From assembly GCA_002699145.1 (NCBI GenBank), contig PABK01000060.1, positions 124,001 through 188,000 on the forward strand: a stretch of 64,000 bases of DNA, in the 5' to 3' direction. This DNA is from Halioglobus sp. (GTDB taxonomy: Bacteria; Pseudomonadota; Gammaproteobacteria; Pseudomonadales; Halieaceae). Shown in pieces: positions 25,002-34,095 of this stretch. The translations under genes were made by a program, and so were the position numbers. Each line of letters starts with the position of its first letter. The first letter of the stretch is position 1. The notes below the pieces were generated by a model. The model did no database searches, was not told the origin of the DNA, and worked only from the letters and a program-made list of their open reading frames with translations.

Positions 25002-25377
25002 GCAGGGGTCGCCGACCCCTCACGCCCTGGCGCGGCCCCTCGCGGCTGATCCGGGACTGGTTGCCGCCGGTCCCGGACGTCCACGTCACGCCATTCTTAT
25101 CTACCGCATTCCTCCCGCAGCGGGCTTTTGCCGGCCCGGCCTGCAGCTGTATGTCGCGCCTGCAACCGCGGGCGATTCCCGGTCGCGACCGCGCAGTGGG
25201 CGGCGACGGCCATCGACAGCCTGTCCGCCCCGGGTATACCGGCGCCCGGTGTTGCCCGCGCTCACGCGGCCGCTACAGGCGGGCTGGGGGTAGCCTGGGG
25301 CGCGCTCACCGGGTAGAGAGTGGCACAGGGCCCCGGGGCAGGCGCCGCCGCCTGCCCCGCCGGAGCACTGGCTGTTG
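25002..25377. other. Intergenic region between convergent genes, hairpin-rich
   Basis: This 376-bp stretch separates the 111-aa gene from the convergent TonB-like gene. It holds perfect hairpins at 25003-25019 (AGGGGTC/GACCCCT) and 25050-25077 (TCCGGGAC/GTCCCGGA), and the stronger 25335-25358 stem. A 62-codon open frame at 25128-25316 has no ribosome-binding site and an irregular composition, so I do not call it a gene. Confidence 0.55.
25335..25358 (-). terminator. Hairpin terminator of the TonB-like gene
   Basis: GGGGCAGGCG at 25335-25344 and CGCCTGCCCC at 25349-25358 form a perfect ten-bp stem with a CCGC loop, 19 bases past the stop of the leftward TonB-like gene. There is no T tract. 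Confidence 0.5.
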
Positions 25378-26766
25378 CTACTGCAGGCGGAAATTGACCG
25401 GCAGGGGAATGGTAAAGCGGCCGCTGGCGAAGTCGCCGAATTCGGCGATGGCCACCGGGTCGACCGCGATGGGCAGGCCGTCGCGGAAGGCCGTTTGCGC
25501 CGCTTCCACGGCCGCTTCGTCGAGCAGGCGGTGGCCCGAGTCCTGGGCTATTGCTATCGCGACAACCTCTCCCGAGGCGGTAATCGTCAGGTCGAGTTCA
25601 AGCCGGCCCTCCAGGCTGCGCCGCACCGCGCGCTTGGGATAGCGGATCTCGCCGTAGACCAGGCGGATCAGGCTGCCGTGGAAATCCGACAGGCGCCGGG
25701 AGTACTCCTGCACGCCCAGTGCGCGGATCTCGTCCTCCAGGCTGGTAGTCGGGAGCATGCCCGGCACTGGCACCAGCGCGGCGAGTTGTACCTGCGGCGG
25801 GGCGACCTGTGGCGCCGGCGTCATGGCCGCCGGTAGCGCGGAAGTTGTGGGCGGCGGCGCCGCGGGAGGTGGCACCGCTGTCGTCGTCAGCGCGCCGCCG
25901 GTTGCGGCGGGGCGCGCCACGGCCGGGGCCGCGGCCACGCTCGCCGCTGGCAGCCCCGCGTCGGCGGGCGCCGCATCGGCGGGCGCCGCATCGGCGGGCG
26001 CCGCATCGCGGGACGCTTCGTGCGCAGTGGGCGGCGTTGTCCCGGCGGGTGCCGCACCTGCCACGGCGGCGGTTTGCGCGCCGGCGTCCGCTGCCGCGGG
26101 TACGACTGCCGCGGCGGCCGCCGGCGCGGGCTCGTCCTCGGCCCGCACCCAGCGCGCGACCTCCGCCTCGCGATCCGGTGAATAGGTATTGGCCTCCAGG
26201 GTGGACAGCAGGGAGGGGTCCACCTGCCCCGCGGTGAGCTTGTCGCGGAACACGGTGGACGGGCCGGATTCGCCGACCCATCCCATCAGCAGGTAGTCCG
26301 CGACGCCGGCGTCATCCACCCGCGCCAGTTCGTAGCCATTGAGCCTGGCAATGGTGGTGTCGCCGCCGCTGAGCTCGATTTTCAGGGAATCCCCGGCGTA
26401 GAGGCTGGTGTTGACGGCGGACAGTATCGCGTCGGCGAAATCCGTGGTGGCCTGGTCCGGTGGCTGGCCCGTCGCGACCTCGCTCTGCAGCAGCATGCCG
26501 CCGAGCAGGCTGCGGATACTGGTGCGCCGCGCCACGACCCGGTACTCCATGACGCGGGTGCCGGAAGCCTCGGTCAGGCTGGCCGGCCGCGGCGCCTCGC
26601 GCTCCAGGTAGATACCCCCCAGGTAGATATTGCGGCCGGTCTCCTGGTGCAACCCGAGTCCCGCCAGGTAGAGGTCCGCGTCCAGCGCAGAGACCGGCGC
26701 CGGCATCACCAGCAGCGCGGCGAACAGGACCAGGTTGCCCCATCGGTCTATCAGAAAACGTCCCAT
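25378..26766 (-). CDS. Chalcone-isomerase-like domain fused to a TonB C-terminal domain
   Basis: This 462-residue envelope protein starts at 26766, just after an AGAAGA ribosome-binding site. A signal peptide spans about residues 1-27 (WGNLVLFAALLVMPAPVSA). About residues 30-200 resemble the periplasmic chalcone-isomerase-like family (AGLGLHQETGRNIYLGGIYL and LLMGWVGESGPSTVFRDKL). A 120-residue Ala/Pro-rich linker with APADA repeats follows, then a TonB C-terminal domain (RYPKRAVRRSLEGRLELDLT and DEAAVEAAQTAF). It lacks the N-terminal membrane anchor and ExbBD-contact helix of true TonB, so it may not transmit energy. It could instead dock TonB boxes or peptidoglycan in the periplasm. I do not know a described protein with this order. 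A divergent promoter region separates it from the metal exporter. Confidence 0.75.
   Translation of the reverse strand: MGRFLIDRWGNLVLFAALLVMPAPVSALDADLYLAGLGLHQETGRNIYLGGIYLEREAPRPASLTEASGTRVMEYRVVARRTSIRSLLGGMLLQSEVATGQPPDQATTDFADAILSAVNTSLYAGDSLKIELSGGDTTIARLNGYELARVDDAGVADYLLMGWVGESGPSTVFRDKLTAGQVDPSLLSTLEANTYSPDREAEVARWVRAEDEPAPAAAAAVVPAAADAGAQTAAVAGAAPAGTTPPTAHEASRDAAPADAAPADAAPADAGLPAASVAAAPAVARPAATGGALTTTAVPPPAAPPPTTSALPAAMTPAPQVAPPQVQLAALVPVPGMLPTTSLEDEIRALGVQEYSRRLSDFHGSLIRLVYGEIRYPKRAVRRSLEGRLELDLTITASGEVVAIAIAQDSGHRLLDEAAVEAAQTAFRDGLPIAVDPVAIAEFGDFASGRFTIPLPVNFRLQ
25958..26002 (-). repeat. 15-bp tandem repeat in the Ala/Pro linker
   Basis: Three near-identical copies of GCATCGGCGGGCGCC (the first reads GCGTC...) lie head to tail and encode APADA units in the linker of the TonB-like protein. 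A partial fourth copy follows to 26008. Confidence 0.75.
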
Positions 26767-26965
26767 GTTTTTCTTCTGCATTGTGTCGGTTACGGGACAA
26801 TTAGAATTGCAAAGGGCGGGCGCTGCGCGCAAGAAAAAACCGGAGAAAACGGCAGAAACCGCTCGCTGTCGCCCGGGCGGCACTGTTGGCCGATAATGAC
26901 CGGTCGGTGCGGGTTAATTCACCCGGGTTTGGTACACTGCGAAGTTCCTGCTACCCGGTGGTCCA

Positions 26966-27907
26966 ATGAGCACAGATTCTGTCAACGCTGCCCCCGTCAC
27001 CGCGGCGCACAAGGCCAGGCTGATGCGCCTGGCCACCTACGCCTCGGTGTCGGTGGCCCTGACGCTGGTCGTGCTGAAAGCCTTTGCCTGGAGCGTGAGC
27101 GGCTCGGTCAGCCTGCTGGCCACACTGGTCGATTCCGCCCTGGACTGCCTGGCCTCCCTGCTGAACCTGCTGGCGGTGCACCACTCCCTGTCGCCGGCCG
27201 ATCGCGAACACCGTTTCGGTCACGGCAAGTACGAGGCGCTGTCCGGGCTCGGCCAGGCGGTTTTTATCGCCGGCTCCGCCGTGTTCCTGCTGGTCGAAGC
27301 CACACGACGGCTGCTGCACCCGGTGGCGCCGGAAAGCTGGGATATCGGCGTGCTGGTGATGCTGGTTTCGATCGGCCTGACCTTCGCGCTGGTACTGTTC
27401 CAGCGGCACGTGGTGCGCGTCACCGATTCGCCGGCCATCCGCGCCGACGCCCTGCACTTTCGCGCCGACCTGCTGGTCAACGCCAGTGTCGTACTGGCGC
27501 TGTTACTGGCTGCCTGGGGCTGGCCGGGCTTCGACGCGCTGTTCGCCGCGGCGATCGCCCTGTACATACTGGCCAGCGTGAAGCAGATTCTGGCGCAGTC
27601 GGTGGATCACCTGATGGACCGGGAGCTGCCCGAGGGCAAGCGTGAGAAGATCAAGCGCATCGCCCTGGACCACCCGGGCGTGCTCGGCCTGCACGACCTG
27701 CGTTCGCGGCGCGCGGGCCGTGTGACGTTCATCCAGTTCCACCTGGAGCTGGCAGACGAACTGTCGCTGATGGAGGCGCACCGCATTGCCGACGAGGTCG
27801 AGGCGCGGCTGCTGGGCGCCTTCCCGGGCGCGGATATTCTCATCCACACGGACCCGGCCAGTGTCGCGGCCGAGGAAGAGCACCTGGTGATCAAGGGTGA
27901 GAGCTAG
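26966..27907 (+). CDS. Cation diffusion facilitator, FieF/YiiP-like
   Basis: This 313-residue inner-membrane protein has six predicted transmembrane helices and a cytoplasmic C-terminal domain, and should export divalent metal (Zn, Fe, Cd or Mn) against protons. The transport-site residues match YiiP: D56 and D60 in LVDSALDCL and H164 and D168 in LHFRADLLVN. HRFGHGKYE (residues 82-90) is the conserved loop. The C-terminal metallochaperone-like domain includes VTFIQFHLEL and ADILIHTDP. The DDHD site favours Zn/Cd in studied homologues. Its stop lies three bases from the end of the convergent TonB receptor, which may also handle metal. The upstream 199 bp carry ACCGGTCGG and AT-rich patches but no clear operator. 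Confidence 0.9.
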   Translation: MSTDSVNAAPVTAAHKARLMRLATYASVSVALTLVVLKAFAWSVSGSVSLLATLVDSALDCLASLLNLLAVHHSLSPADREHRFGHGKYEALSGLGQAVFIAGSAVFLLVEATRRLLHPVAPESWDIGVLVMLVSIGLTFALVLFQRHVVRVTDSPAIRADALHFRADLLVNASVVLALLLAAWGWPGFDALFAAAIALYILASVKQILAQSVDHLMDRELPEGKREKIKRIALDHPGVLGLHDLRSRRAGRVTFIQFHLELADELSLMEAHRIADEVEARLLGAFPGADILIHTDPASVAAEEEHLVIKGES

Positions 27908-27910
27908 GCG

Positions 27911-29992
27911 CTAGAAGTTGTACATGAAGCGGGCGAAGACATTCGCGCCGTAGGCGGGAAGACGCTCGCCGCGTTCGATGTCGGGGTTGGCCGCGCGGTT
28001 GTAGCCGCCCAGGTGTGGCCGGTATTTCTTGTCGAACAGGTTGTCCACGCCGGCGGCGAACTGCAGTTTGTCTGTTGCCTGCCACGTCGTCAGCAGGTTG
28101 ACCAGCGCATAGCCGTCGCTGGACTGTTCGCGATTGGTCGCGCTGACGTCGTCCTGCTCCGCGTAGGCGATGCCCTCCAGCTCGGCGCCCCAGCGCGCCG
28201 ACTGGTAGGTGATGCGCAGGCTGGTGTTGGGCGGCGCGATGCGGTACAGGTCATCGTTGCTGTCGTCGCGCTGTCCGCGGACGTAGTTGACGATGCCGCC
28301 CAGCGTCCAGTGCTCGTCCAGTCGCAGCAGCCAGTCCATGTCGAACCCGTAGAGAATGGCGTCGACGTTGTTGAATTGCAGCGGGTCGGCATTGTTCGTG
28401 CCGTTCATGCTGTTCATCATGCGCACCAGCATGACCGCCGCGCTGTCCTGGCTGGGCGTGCCCTGGATGTAGTCTTTCACGTTGTTGTAGAACACCCGCG
28501 GTGACAGCGTCAGGCGCTGGTCACTGTAGTCCAGCCCGAACTCGATCTGCCGCGACACCTCAGGGTCCAGCTCGATGTTACCTGTGTAGAGGTTGCCGTC
28601 AGCCAGGCCCGCCGTGGCCTCCAGCGGCAGCCAGAGATAGCGTTCCTGGTAGCTGGGCGAGCGGGTGCGGCGTGCGGCGCCGATGTACAGGCTGCTGCGC
28701 TCTGACAGTTCCATCCATGCCCTGGCGGTGACATCGAAGTTGTCGTCGCTGCGCTCGCGGTCGGCGCTGTTGAACGCGTCGCGCAGCGCCTGCGCCGGGG
28801 GCATCATACGCGCCGGGGTGGCGTCGACCCGGTCCGCGTCCATCTCCACCCGGTTGTAGCGCAGGCCGAACTCGGCGCGCGTGTCGGTGCCCAGTGCCTG
28901 TCGCCTCTCGACGAACAGGCCGAGGATTTCGCGGCGCGCGTCGTTGAAGTTCTCCACGAAGAACATCGGGTTGTTGGGGTTGTCGATATCCGAGTCGTGG
29001 CTCTCGCTGAAGCCGTCCACGCCGAAGGTCCAGCCGCTGCCCTGCGTGGCGGCGAACTGCGTCACCAGTTCGAAGCCGAGGTTGTCGGAACTGGCCGTGT
29101 TGCGGCGCCACATGGCCGGTGCCGGTGCGCTGCGCAGCTCGAAGTTGGTCATGGTGTGATCCAGGTCCGAGGCGAACAGCGCGGCCTGCGTACGCAGTTG
29201 TGTGTCGCTGTCGTGGGTGTAACCGATGCGGTAGAGGTCGCCCTCGATGGTCTCGATATCCATCGGCAGCGCCGGGGTGCCGCTGTCGCCGGTGTCGTTG
29301 TAGCCGTAGTCGAGCTGCAGTGTGTGATTGCCGGCGCGCAGGCCGTAGCCCACGTCGTAGCGCTGGCGTTCGTACTCGGTTGGCGTGACGTCACCCCCGG
29401 GAAATTCCGCGTCGTCACCGCTCTCGGCCATCGCCGCCAGTTTCAGGCGTTGCGTGTCGCTGGCGGCGAACAACGCCGTGTTCACGTTGAAGGCGTCGTT
29501 GACCGTCGCCGCAGAGCCGATGACGCGGCCCTCCAGCCGCCGCTCTCCTGCGCCGGCGAAATCGCCGTGGCTGGAGCGCGCGTCCACGGCGCCACCGATG
29601 GCCTCTGCGGCGACGCTGACCGGTACGATGCCGCGGTACAACTCCAGCGAGTCCAGCTGCCCCCCCACCGCGTAGGACAGCGGTGGGTCCATCCAGTTGG
29701 GGCCCGAGGGCGCCAGTTGCATGCCGTCCAGGGCGGTGGACACGCGCGCCCCGAACATGCCGCGGTACTGCGGGATGCCGGTGATCGGGCCGTTGCTGTT
29801 GACGTTTGCCCCGGGCGCCTTTTTCAGCAGTTGCGTCACGTCCGGCGCAATGCTGAAGGCGTCGGTGACGTCGATGACGCGGGTGTCGTGGCTGGCGGTG
29901 ACCACCAGTTCCTCGATGTGGTCGGCGGCTGCGGGAGCCGCGCAGGCGAAGGCGAGGGCGGCCAGTTTCAGGTGTGTCGGGCGCTGCTGCAT
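27911..29992 (-). CDS. TonB-dependent receptor, metal (copper-receptor-like)
   Basis: This 693-residue outer-membrane receptor has a signal peptide to about residue 23 (AFACAAPAAA), a TonB-box start IEELVVTAS and a plug of the cation/copper type (GPITGIPQYRGMFGARV and LYRGIVPVSV) rather than the RGPQGT type of its neighbours. The barrel ends with the classic aromatic ARFMYNF. Methionine clusters occur in ARMMPPAQ and in the loop VMLVRMMNSMNGTNN, as in OprC/NosA-like copper receptors from memory. It converges with a cation diffusion exporter, which supports a role in metal traffic. The copper assignment is an inference; zinc is possible. Both TonB receptor promoters lie in the 293-bp gap to the next gene. 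Confidence 0.85.
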   Translation of the reverse strand: MQQRPTHLKLAALAFACAAPAAADHIEELVVTASHDTRVIDVTDAFSIAPDVTQLLKKAPGANVNSNGPITGIPQYRGMFGARVSTALDGMQLAPSGPNWMDPPLSYAVGGQLDSLELYRGIVPVSVAAEAIGGAVDARSSHGDFAGAGERRLEGRVIGSAATVNDAFNVNTALFAASDTQRLKLAAMAESGDDAEFPGGDVTPTEYERQRYDVGYGLRAGNHTLQLDYGYNDTGDSGTPALPMDIETIEGDLYRIGYTHDSDTQLRTQAALFASDLDHTMTNFELRSAPAPAMWRRNTASSDNLGFELVTQFAATQGSGWTFGVDGFSESHDSDIDNPNNPMFFVENFNDARREILGLFVERRQALGTDTRAEFGLRYNRVEMDADRVDATPARMMPPAQALRDAFNSADRERSDDNFDVTARAWMELSERSSLYIGAARRTRSPSYQERYLWLPLEATAGLADGNLYTGNIELDPEVSRQIEFGLDYSDQRLTLSPRVFYNNVKDYIQGTPSQDSAAVMLVRMMNSMNGTNNADPLQFNNVDAILYGFDMDWLLRLDEHWTLGGIVNYVRGQRDDSNDDLYRIAPPNTSLRITYQSARWGAELEGIAYAEQDDVSATNREQSSDGYALVNLLTTWQATDKLQFAAGVDNLFDKKYRPHLGGYNRAANPDIERGERLPAYGANVFARFMYNF

Positions 29993-30118
29993 GGTGTGTC
30001 CGTGACGGCTGATTGATGGCGCGGAATTATAGGGAGGCGAGGGCTCGCTGGCCTGTGACCTGTTGTCGCAGCGCGCCGGCGGCGTGTGGCCTGCACAACA
30101 GCCTGTGGGGAGCTCCCT

Positions 30119-30135
30119 AATAAGGCTAACTTATT
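30119..30135. promoter_or_regulatory. Inverted repeat in the divergent TonB-receptor promoter region
   Basis: AATAAG (30119-30124) and CTTATT (30130-30135) form an inverted repeat around a five-base spacer, inside an AT-rich zone (30115-30190) between two divergent receptor genes. It could be an operator; no regulator can be named. Confidence 0.3.
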
Positions 30136-30285
30136 GTATTTAAAGAATTTAGATATTTTATGAAACCAGCTCTTGGGAAATAATTCACAAGTCTCGAGAG
30201 GCGCGATTCCTTAGTATTACCGACACAAAGCGAAACGCGCCGGAGCCCGCCCGGCCTAGCCTATAACGAGAAATGGAGTTGCCCC

Positions 30286-32577
30286 ATGTCAGATCGTTTT
30301 ACCCGCAAGAATTTGGTCCTGGCCGTCGCTGTCGCGAGCAGCCTCGGCGCCACCGAGGCGCTGGCCGTGCTGGAAGATGTCAGGGTGACCGCGCAGAAAC
30401 GCGCCGAGTCGCTGCAGGACGTGCCCATCGCCATCAGTGCACTGGACGCGGAGCAGATCGAGGCCAAAGGTATCGTCAACGCGGTGGATTTCGGCCTCAG
30501 CTCGCCGAATATCCAGATGCCGGCCTACCCGTTTTCCAACAACAACGTGTCGCTGTTCATTCGCGGTATCGGCAACGCCGACTCGATCGTGCTGACCAAG
30601 GACAACACCGTTGGCCTTTACTATGACGGCGTCTATGCGGCGCGACCCACTGGCGTGCTCTCCGACCTGTCTGACCTGGAGCGCGTGGAAATCCTGCGCG
30701 GACCGCAGGGCACCCTGTACGGGCGCAACACCACCGGCGGCGCGATCAATTTCATCAACGCCAGGCCCACCGGCGAACTCGGCTTCAAGCAAACCCTCAG
30801 CGTGGGCAATTACGACAGCTGGCGCTCGGTTTCGCACATCAACCTGCCCGAGACGGCGGGTATCAAGGCCAAGGTCTCGGCCACCTTTTCCGACCGCGAC
30901 GGCTGGGTGGAGAACGAGGGGCCGAACCAGACGCCAGGCTACCCGTACAACGACTATTATAAAAAGGAGACCGAGGGCTATCGCCTTGCGCTCAGCTACG
31001 ATGGCGTGGACCGGCTGCAGGTCGACTACAGTTACGACTACTCCGACGTCACCCACACGCCGGGCTACTTCCAGTACGGCGGCCCTGTCGGCGGCGCAGA
31101 CGCCGCGGGCAACCCGATCACCAACAGCTTCAACGACCGCCTGGACGACACCCGTTCACCCACCGGCGGCGGCAAGCTGGCCTACTACCTGCCGGATTCG
31201 GACACCGAGGTACAGGGTCACAACCTGACCATTAGCTACGACCTGACCGACAACCTGACCCTGAAGTCGATCACCGGTTACCGGGAATTCGATGACGACG
31301 CCTCGCAGAACTTTTCCCAGTCCTTCGGCGGTGCCGGCAGCCTGGAGACGAATACGGTGACCGACCAGGACCAGTTTTCCCAGGAACTGCAGCTCGTGGG
31401 CAGTACCGAGCGCGTGAAATACGTCGCCGGGCTGTACTACTTCGACGAATCGGGCGACCAGTCCGAGATGCAGTACCTGGACCGTTCCCAGGTCGACCAG
31501 AACGGGGCCCTGGCGCTGGATTTGATCACTTTCATGCCCTGCAGTGACGGCCGCAACGGCGATCCCGTGTGCACGGATTTTTCCCTGGTCTTCCCCTATT
31601 ACCTGGGCGAGTACGTGGTGAAAACGAACGTCGAGTCCCTGTCCGCCTTCGGTCAGGCCACCTGGACCCCGGATGTGCTCGATGATCGCCTCGACCTGAC
31701 CCTGGGCCTGCGCTACACCGACGACGACCGCGACGCGAAACGTACCTGGGACGCCTGGGTCTTCAACGGCTTCGCGCCAGGCTCCTCGGATTCTGACGAG
31801 GAGAAAACCGACTACTCGGTAGTGGCGAACTACCGCTGGACCGATGAGATGTCCACCTATGCCAAGGTGTCCACGGGCTTCCGCTCCGGCGGTTCCAGCC
31901 GCAACGGCCTCGACTTCGACCAGGCCTTCGACAAGGAGGATGTCATTTCCTACGAGCTGGGGCTGAAGTCCGAGCTGTTCGACAATCGCCTGCGCCTGAA
32001 CGCGGCGGCCTTCTACATGGAAGTCGACGACATCATCCTCGACTACCTGCCCGACCCGGTCAACGCGCCGCAGTTTGTCGAGGTGTTCAACTCCGGCGAC
32101 GCGGAGATCTCCGGTGTGGAGATCGACGCGGAGGCGGCGATCACGGCGAACTTCTTCCTCAGCTTCAGCTACGCTTACATCGACTACGAGATCAACGACG
32201 CCATCTTCCCCGACGGCTCAGACCGTTCCAACAGCACCGAGCTGTTGTGGGCGCCGGAGAACGCCTGGTCCGCCAGCGCGGACTACGACCTGCCGCTGGC
32301 GGTGGGCTCGCTGCGCTTCCACCTGGACTACAGCTGGCAGGACGAGCAGTACGCCCTGGCAAACACCGATGGTGGTGATTTCACGGTCGATGATTTCGGG
32401 CAGTTTAATGCCCGCGTCAGCCTGGCCGAGGTGGAGCTGTTCGGCGGCAACTGGCAATTCGCCGCCTGGGGCAAGAATCTCACCGACGAGGACACCGCCA
32501 ACTACCAGATCGGCGGTACCGCGTTCACCTACCTGCCACCGCGCATGTACGGCGGCGAGATTATCCTGGAGTTCTGA
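30286..32577 (+). CDS. TonB-dependent outer-membrane receptor
   Basis: This 763-residue receptor has a basic start and signal peptide to about residue 26 (VAVASSLGATEALA), then VLEDVRVTAQKRAESLQDVP and the plug motif ILRGPQGTLYGRNTTGGAI. The barrel ends GGEIILEF, with the terminal phenylalanine recognised by the BAM complex. It belongs to the same RGPQGTLYGRN subgroup as three other receptors in this window. It is the last gene before the first beta-oxidation operon and has a strong hairpin after its stop (32584-32612). It may supply the hydrophobic substrate for that operon, but this is positional inference only. Confidence 0.9.
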   Translation: MSDRFTRKNLVLAVAVASSLGATEALAVLEDVRVTAQKRAESLQDVPIAISALDAEQIEAKGIVNAVDFGLSSPNIQMPAYPFSNNNVSLFIRGIGNADSIVLTKDNTVGLYYDGVYAARPTGVLSDLSDLERVEILRGPQGTLYGRNTTGGAINFINARPTGELGFKQTLSVGNYDSWRSVSHINLPETAGIKAKVSATFSDRDGWVENEGPNQTPGYPYNDYYKKETEGYRLALSYDGVDRLQVDYSYDYSDVTHTPGYFQYGGPVGGADAAGNPITNSFNDRLDDTRSPTGGGKLAYYLPDSDTEVQGHNLTISYDLTDNLTLKSITGYREFDDDASQNFSQSFGGAGSLETNTVTDQDQFSQELQLVGSTERVKYVAGLYYFDESGDQSEMQYLDRSQVDQNGALALDLITFMPCSDGRNGDPVCTDFSLVFPYYLGEYVVKTNVESLSAFGQATWTPDVLDDRLDLTLGLRYTDDDRDAKRTWDAWVFNGFAPGSSDSDEEKTDYSVVANYRWTDEMSTYAKVSTGFRSGGSSRNGLDFDQAFDKEDVISYELGLKSELFDNRLRLNAAAFYMEVDDIILDYLPDPVNAPQFVEVFNSGDAEISGVEIDAEAAITANFFLSFSYAYIDYEINDAIFPDGSDRSNSTELLWAPENAWSASADYDLPLAVGSLRFHLDYSWQDEQYALANTDGGDFTVDDFGQFNARVSLAEVELFGGNWQFAAWGKNLTDEDTANYQIGGTAFTYLPPRMYGGEIILEF

Positions 32578-32583
32578 TACCGG

Positions 32584-32612
32584 GCGGCGCCCGGCAGCGC
32601 GCCGGGCGCCGC
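32584..32612 (+). terminator. Hairpin after the TonB receptor
   Basis: GCGGCGCCCGGC at 32584-32595 pairs perfectly over 12 bp with GCCGGGCGCCGC at 32601-32612 around AGCGC. It starts six bases past the stop codon. No T tract follows. Confidence 0.55.
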
Positions 32613-32743
32613 GCAGGGCCACGCCGCACCCCGGTGCGCAGCCTTCCATTCACGCGTGCAGCTGTGGCCGTGGCCTGCAGGCCCTGCGCGCGCCCATCCG
32701 CCGGAGCAGTCCCTTGCGCGCAATCCGCGACAGGTCGGGCAGA

Positions 32744-32780
32744 ATACTTGAAGGTCCGTAAAACATACTGTATGTTCAAA
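32744..32780 (+). promoter_or_regulatory. Promoter/operator module A of the acyl-CoA operon
   Basis: TTGAAG (32748-32753) and TATGTT (32771-32776) are 17 bases apart and form a plausible sigma-70 promoter. The block also contains the near-palindrome CATACTGTATG at 32764-32774, and TTGAA and TTCAA arms near its ends. It matches the block at 42325-42361 at 31 of 37 positions, including 17 identical bases at the 3' end. It lies 115 bases before the GTG of the first acyl-CoA dehydrogenase. Confidence 0.75.
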
Positions 32781-32894
32781 ACCGCTTTATCGGCGTCGGT
32801 GCTGCCGCGCCGGTACGCCCGTTGACCCGTGGCGGCCAGGCCGGGACCCCGTGCCCCGCAGGCCGGTCCGACAGACAGTGTGAGAGGTAACCCC

Positions 32895-34076
32895 GTGAGC
32901 GACCTTGAACAGTTCCGCCAGGAGACGCGCGCCTGGCTGGAGGAAAATTGCCCCCCTTCCATGCGCGAGCCCGTGAAGAGTTTCGAAGATATCTACAACG
33001 GCGGTCGCAGGCCCGAAATTTCCCACCCCGACCAGGTGCTGTGGTGCGAGCGCATGGCCGCGCGCGGCTGGACCGTGCCGCACTGGCCGCGGGAGTACGG
33101 CGGCGGTGGCCTGGACAAGCAACAGGTGAAGGTGCTGAACCAGGAGATGGCGCGCATCGGTGCGCGTCGCGCCCTGGACAGCTTCGGCATTTCCATGCTC
33201 GGGCCGGCGCTGCTGGAGTTTGGCAACGAGGAGCAGAAAAAGGAACACCTGCCGAAAATCTGCCGCGGCGAGATCCGCTGGTGCCAGGGTTACTCCGAAC
33301 CGAACGCCGGTTCGGACCTGGCCAGCCTGGCGACGAAGGCGGAAGACCAGGGCGACCACTACCTGATCAATGGGCAGAAGATCTGGACCTCCTACGCGGA
33401 CAAGGCGGACTGGATTTTCTGCCTGGTGCGCACGGACAACAGTGGCAGCAAGCACGAGGGTATCAGCTTCGTCCTGTTCGACATGGACCAGCCCGGCGTC
33501 ACGGTAAAGCCGATCCGGCTGATCAGCGGCAGCTCGCCGTTTTGCGAGACGTTTTTCGACAACGCGGTCGCCGACAAGAAAAATCTCGTGGGCGAGGAAG
33601 GCAAGGGCTGGACCATCGCCAAGTACCTGCTGACCCACGAGCGCGAGATGATCTCCAGCTTCGGCGCCGCGCCGAAGAAGTCGCTGGGCCAGCACGCGGG
33701 GGAAATCGTCGGCACCGACGCCAGCGGCCGCCTCGCCAACGGTGTGTTGCGGCAGGACCTGGCCCAGTACCAGCTGGACACGCTGGCTTTCGGCGCGACC
33801 ATGGCGCGCGTGGGCGACGAGGTGAAGTCCGGCAAGGGCCTGGGCGCCGCCTCGTCGATCTTCAAGTACTACGGTACCGAACTGAACAAGCGGCGCAACG
33901 AGCTGAATCTGGCCGTCTTCGGCGAACAGGCCCTGGGTTGGGAAGGCGAGGCCTACGACGACGGCACGCTCAGTCGCGACTGGTTGCGCTCCAAGGGCAA
34001 CTCGATCGAGGGCGGCACATCCGAGGTACAACTGAACATCGTGGCCAAGCGCGTGCTCGGCCTGCCCGACGCCTGA
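32895..34076 (+). CDS. Acyl-CoA dehydrogenase, catalytic-type subunit
   Basis: This 393-residue FAD enzyme introduces the alpha-beta double bond into acyl-CoA. The start is GTG 32895 with GAGAGG upstream. It has the N-terminal helical domain, the middle beta domain motif WCQGYSEPNAGSDLASL with KIWTSYADKADW, and the C-terminal helix SIEGGTSEVQLNIVAKRVLG, which keeps the catalytic glutamate in the EGGT motif. The next gene encodes a shorter, divergent dehydrogenase lacking that glutamate, so the pair probably forms a heteromeric alpha2beta2 enzyme, as known for steroid side-chain FadE pairs in actinobacteria. It is the first gene of an operon with that subunit, an acyl-CoA synthetase and a third dehydrogenase, under promoter module A. 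Confidence 0.9.
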   Translation: MSDLEQFRQETRAWLEENCPPSMREPVKSFEDIYNGGRRPEISHPDQVLWCERMAARGWTVPHWPREYGGGGLDKQQVKVLNQEMARIGARRALDSFGISMLGPALLEFGNEEQKKEHLPKICRGEIRWCQGYSEPNAGSDLASLATKAEDQGDHYLINGQKIWTSYADKADWIFCLVRTDNSGSKHEGISFVLFDMDQPGVTVKPIRLISGSSPFCETFFDNAVADKKNLVGEEGKGWTIAKYLLTHEREMISSFGAAPKKSLGQHAGEIVGTDASGRLANGVLRQDLAQYQLDTLAFGATMARVGDEVKSGKGLGAASSIFKYYGTELNKRRNELNLAVFGEQALGWEGEAYDDGTLSRDWLRSKGNSIEGGTSEVQLNIVAKRVLGLPDA

Positions 34077-34095
34077 TAGCGCGGAGGAACTGGAT

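Larger units (their letters stand above)
32578..32894. other. Intergenic region between the receptor gene and the acyl-CoA dehydrogenase operon
   Basis: These 317 bp contain the receptor terminator (32584-32612), an uninformative GC-rich stretch, and the promoter/operator module at 32744-32780. No gene is supported. Confidence 0.65.

Noticed and set aside
25128-25316. 62-codon open frame between convergent genes
   Set aside because: TTG start, no ribosome-binding site, Ala/Pro-rich random-looking protein in a hairpin-rich terminator region.
32764-32774. LexA/SOS box resemblance of CATACTGTATG (also at 42345-42355)
   Set aside because: The CTGT-N8-ACAG layout is not met, and the neighbouring genes are catabolic. 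The larger 37-bp conserved block explains the match better.
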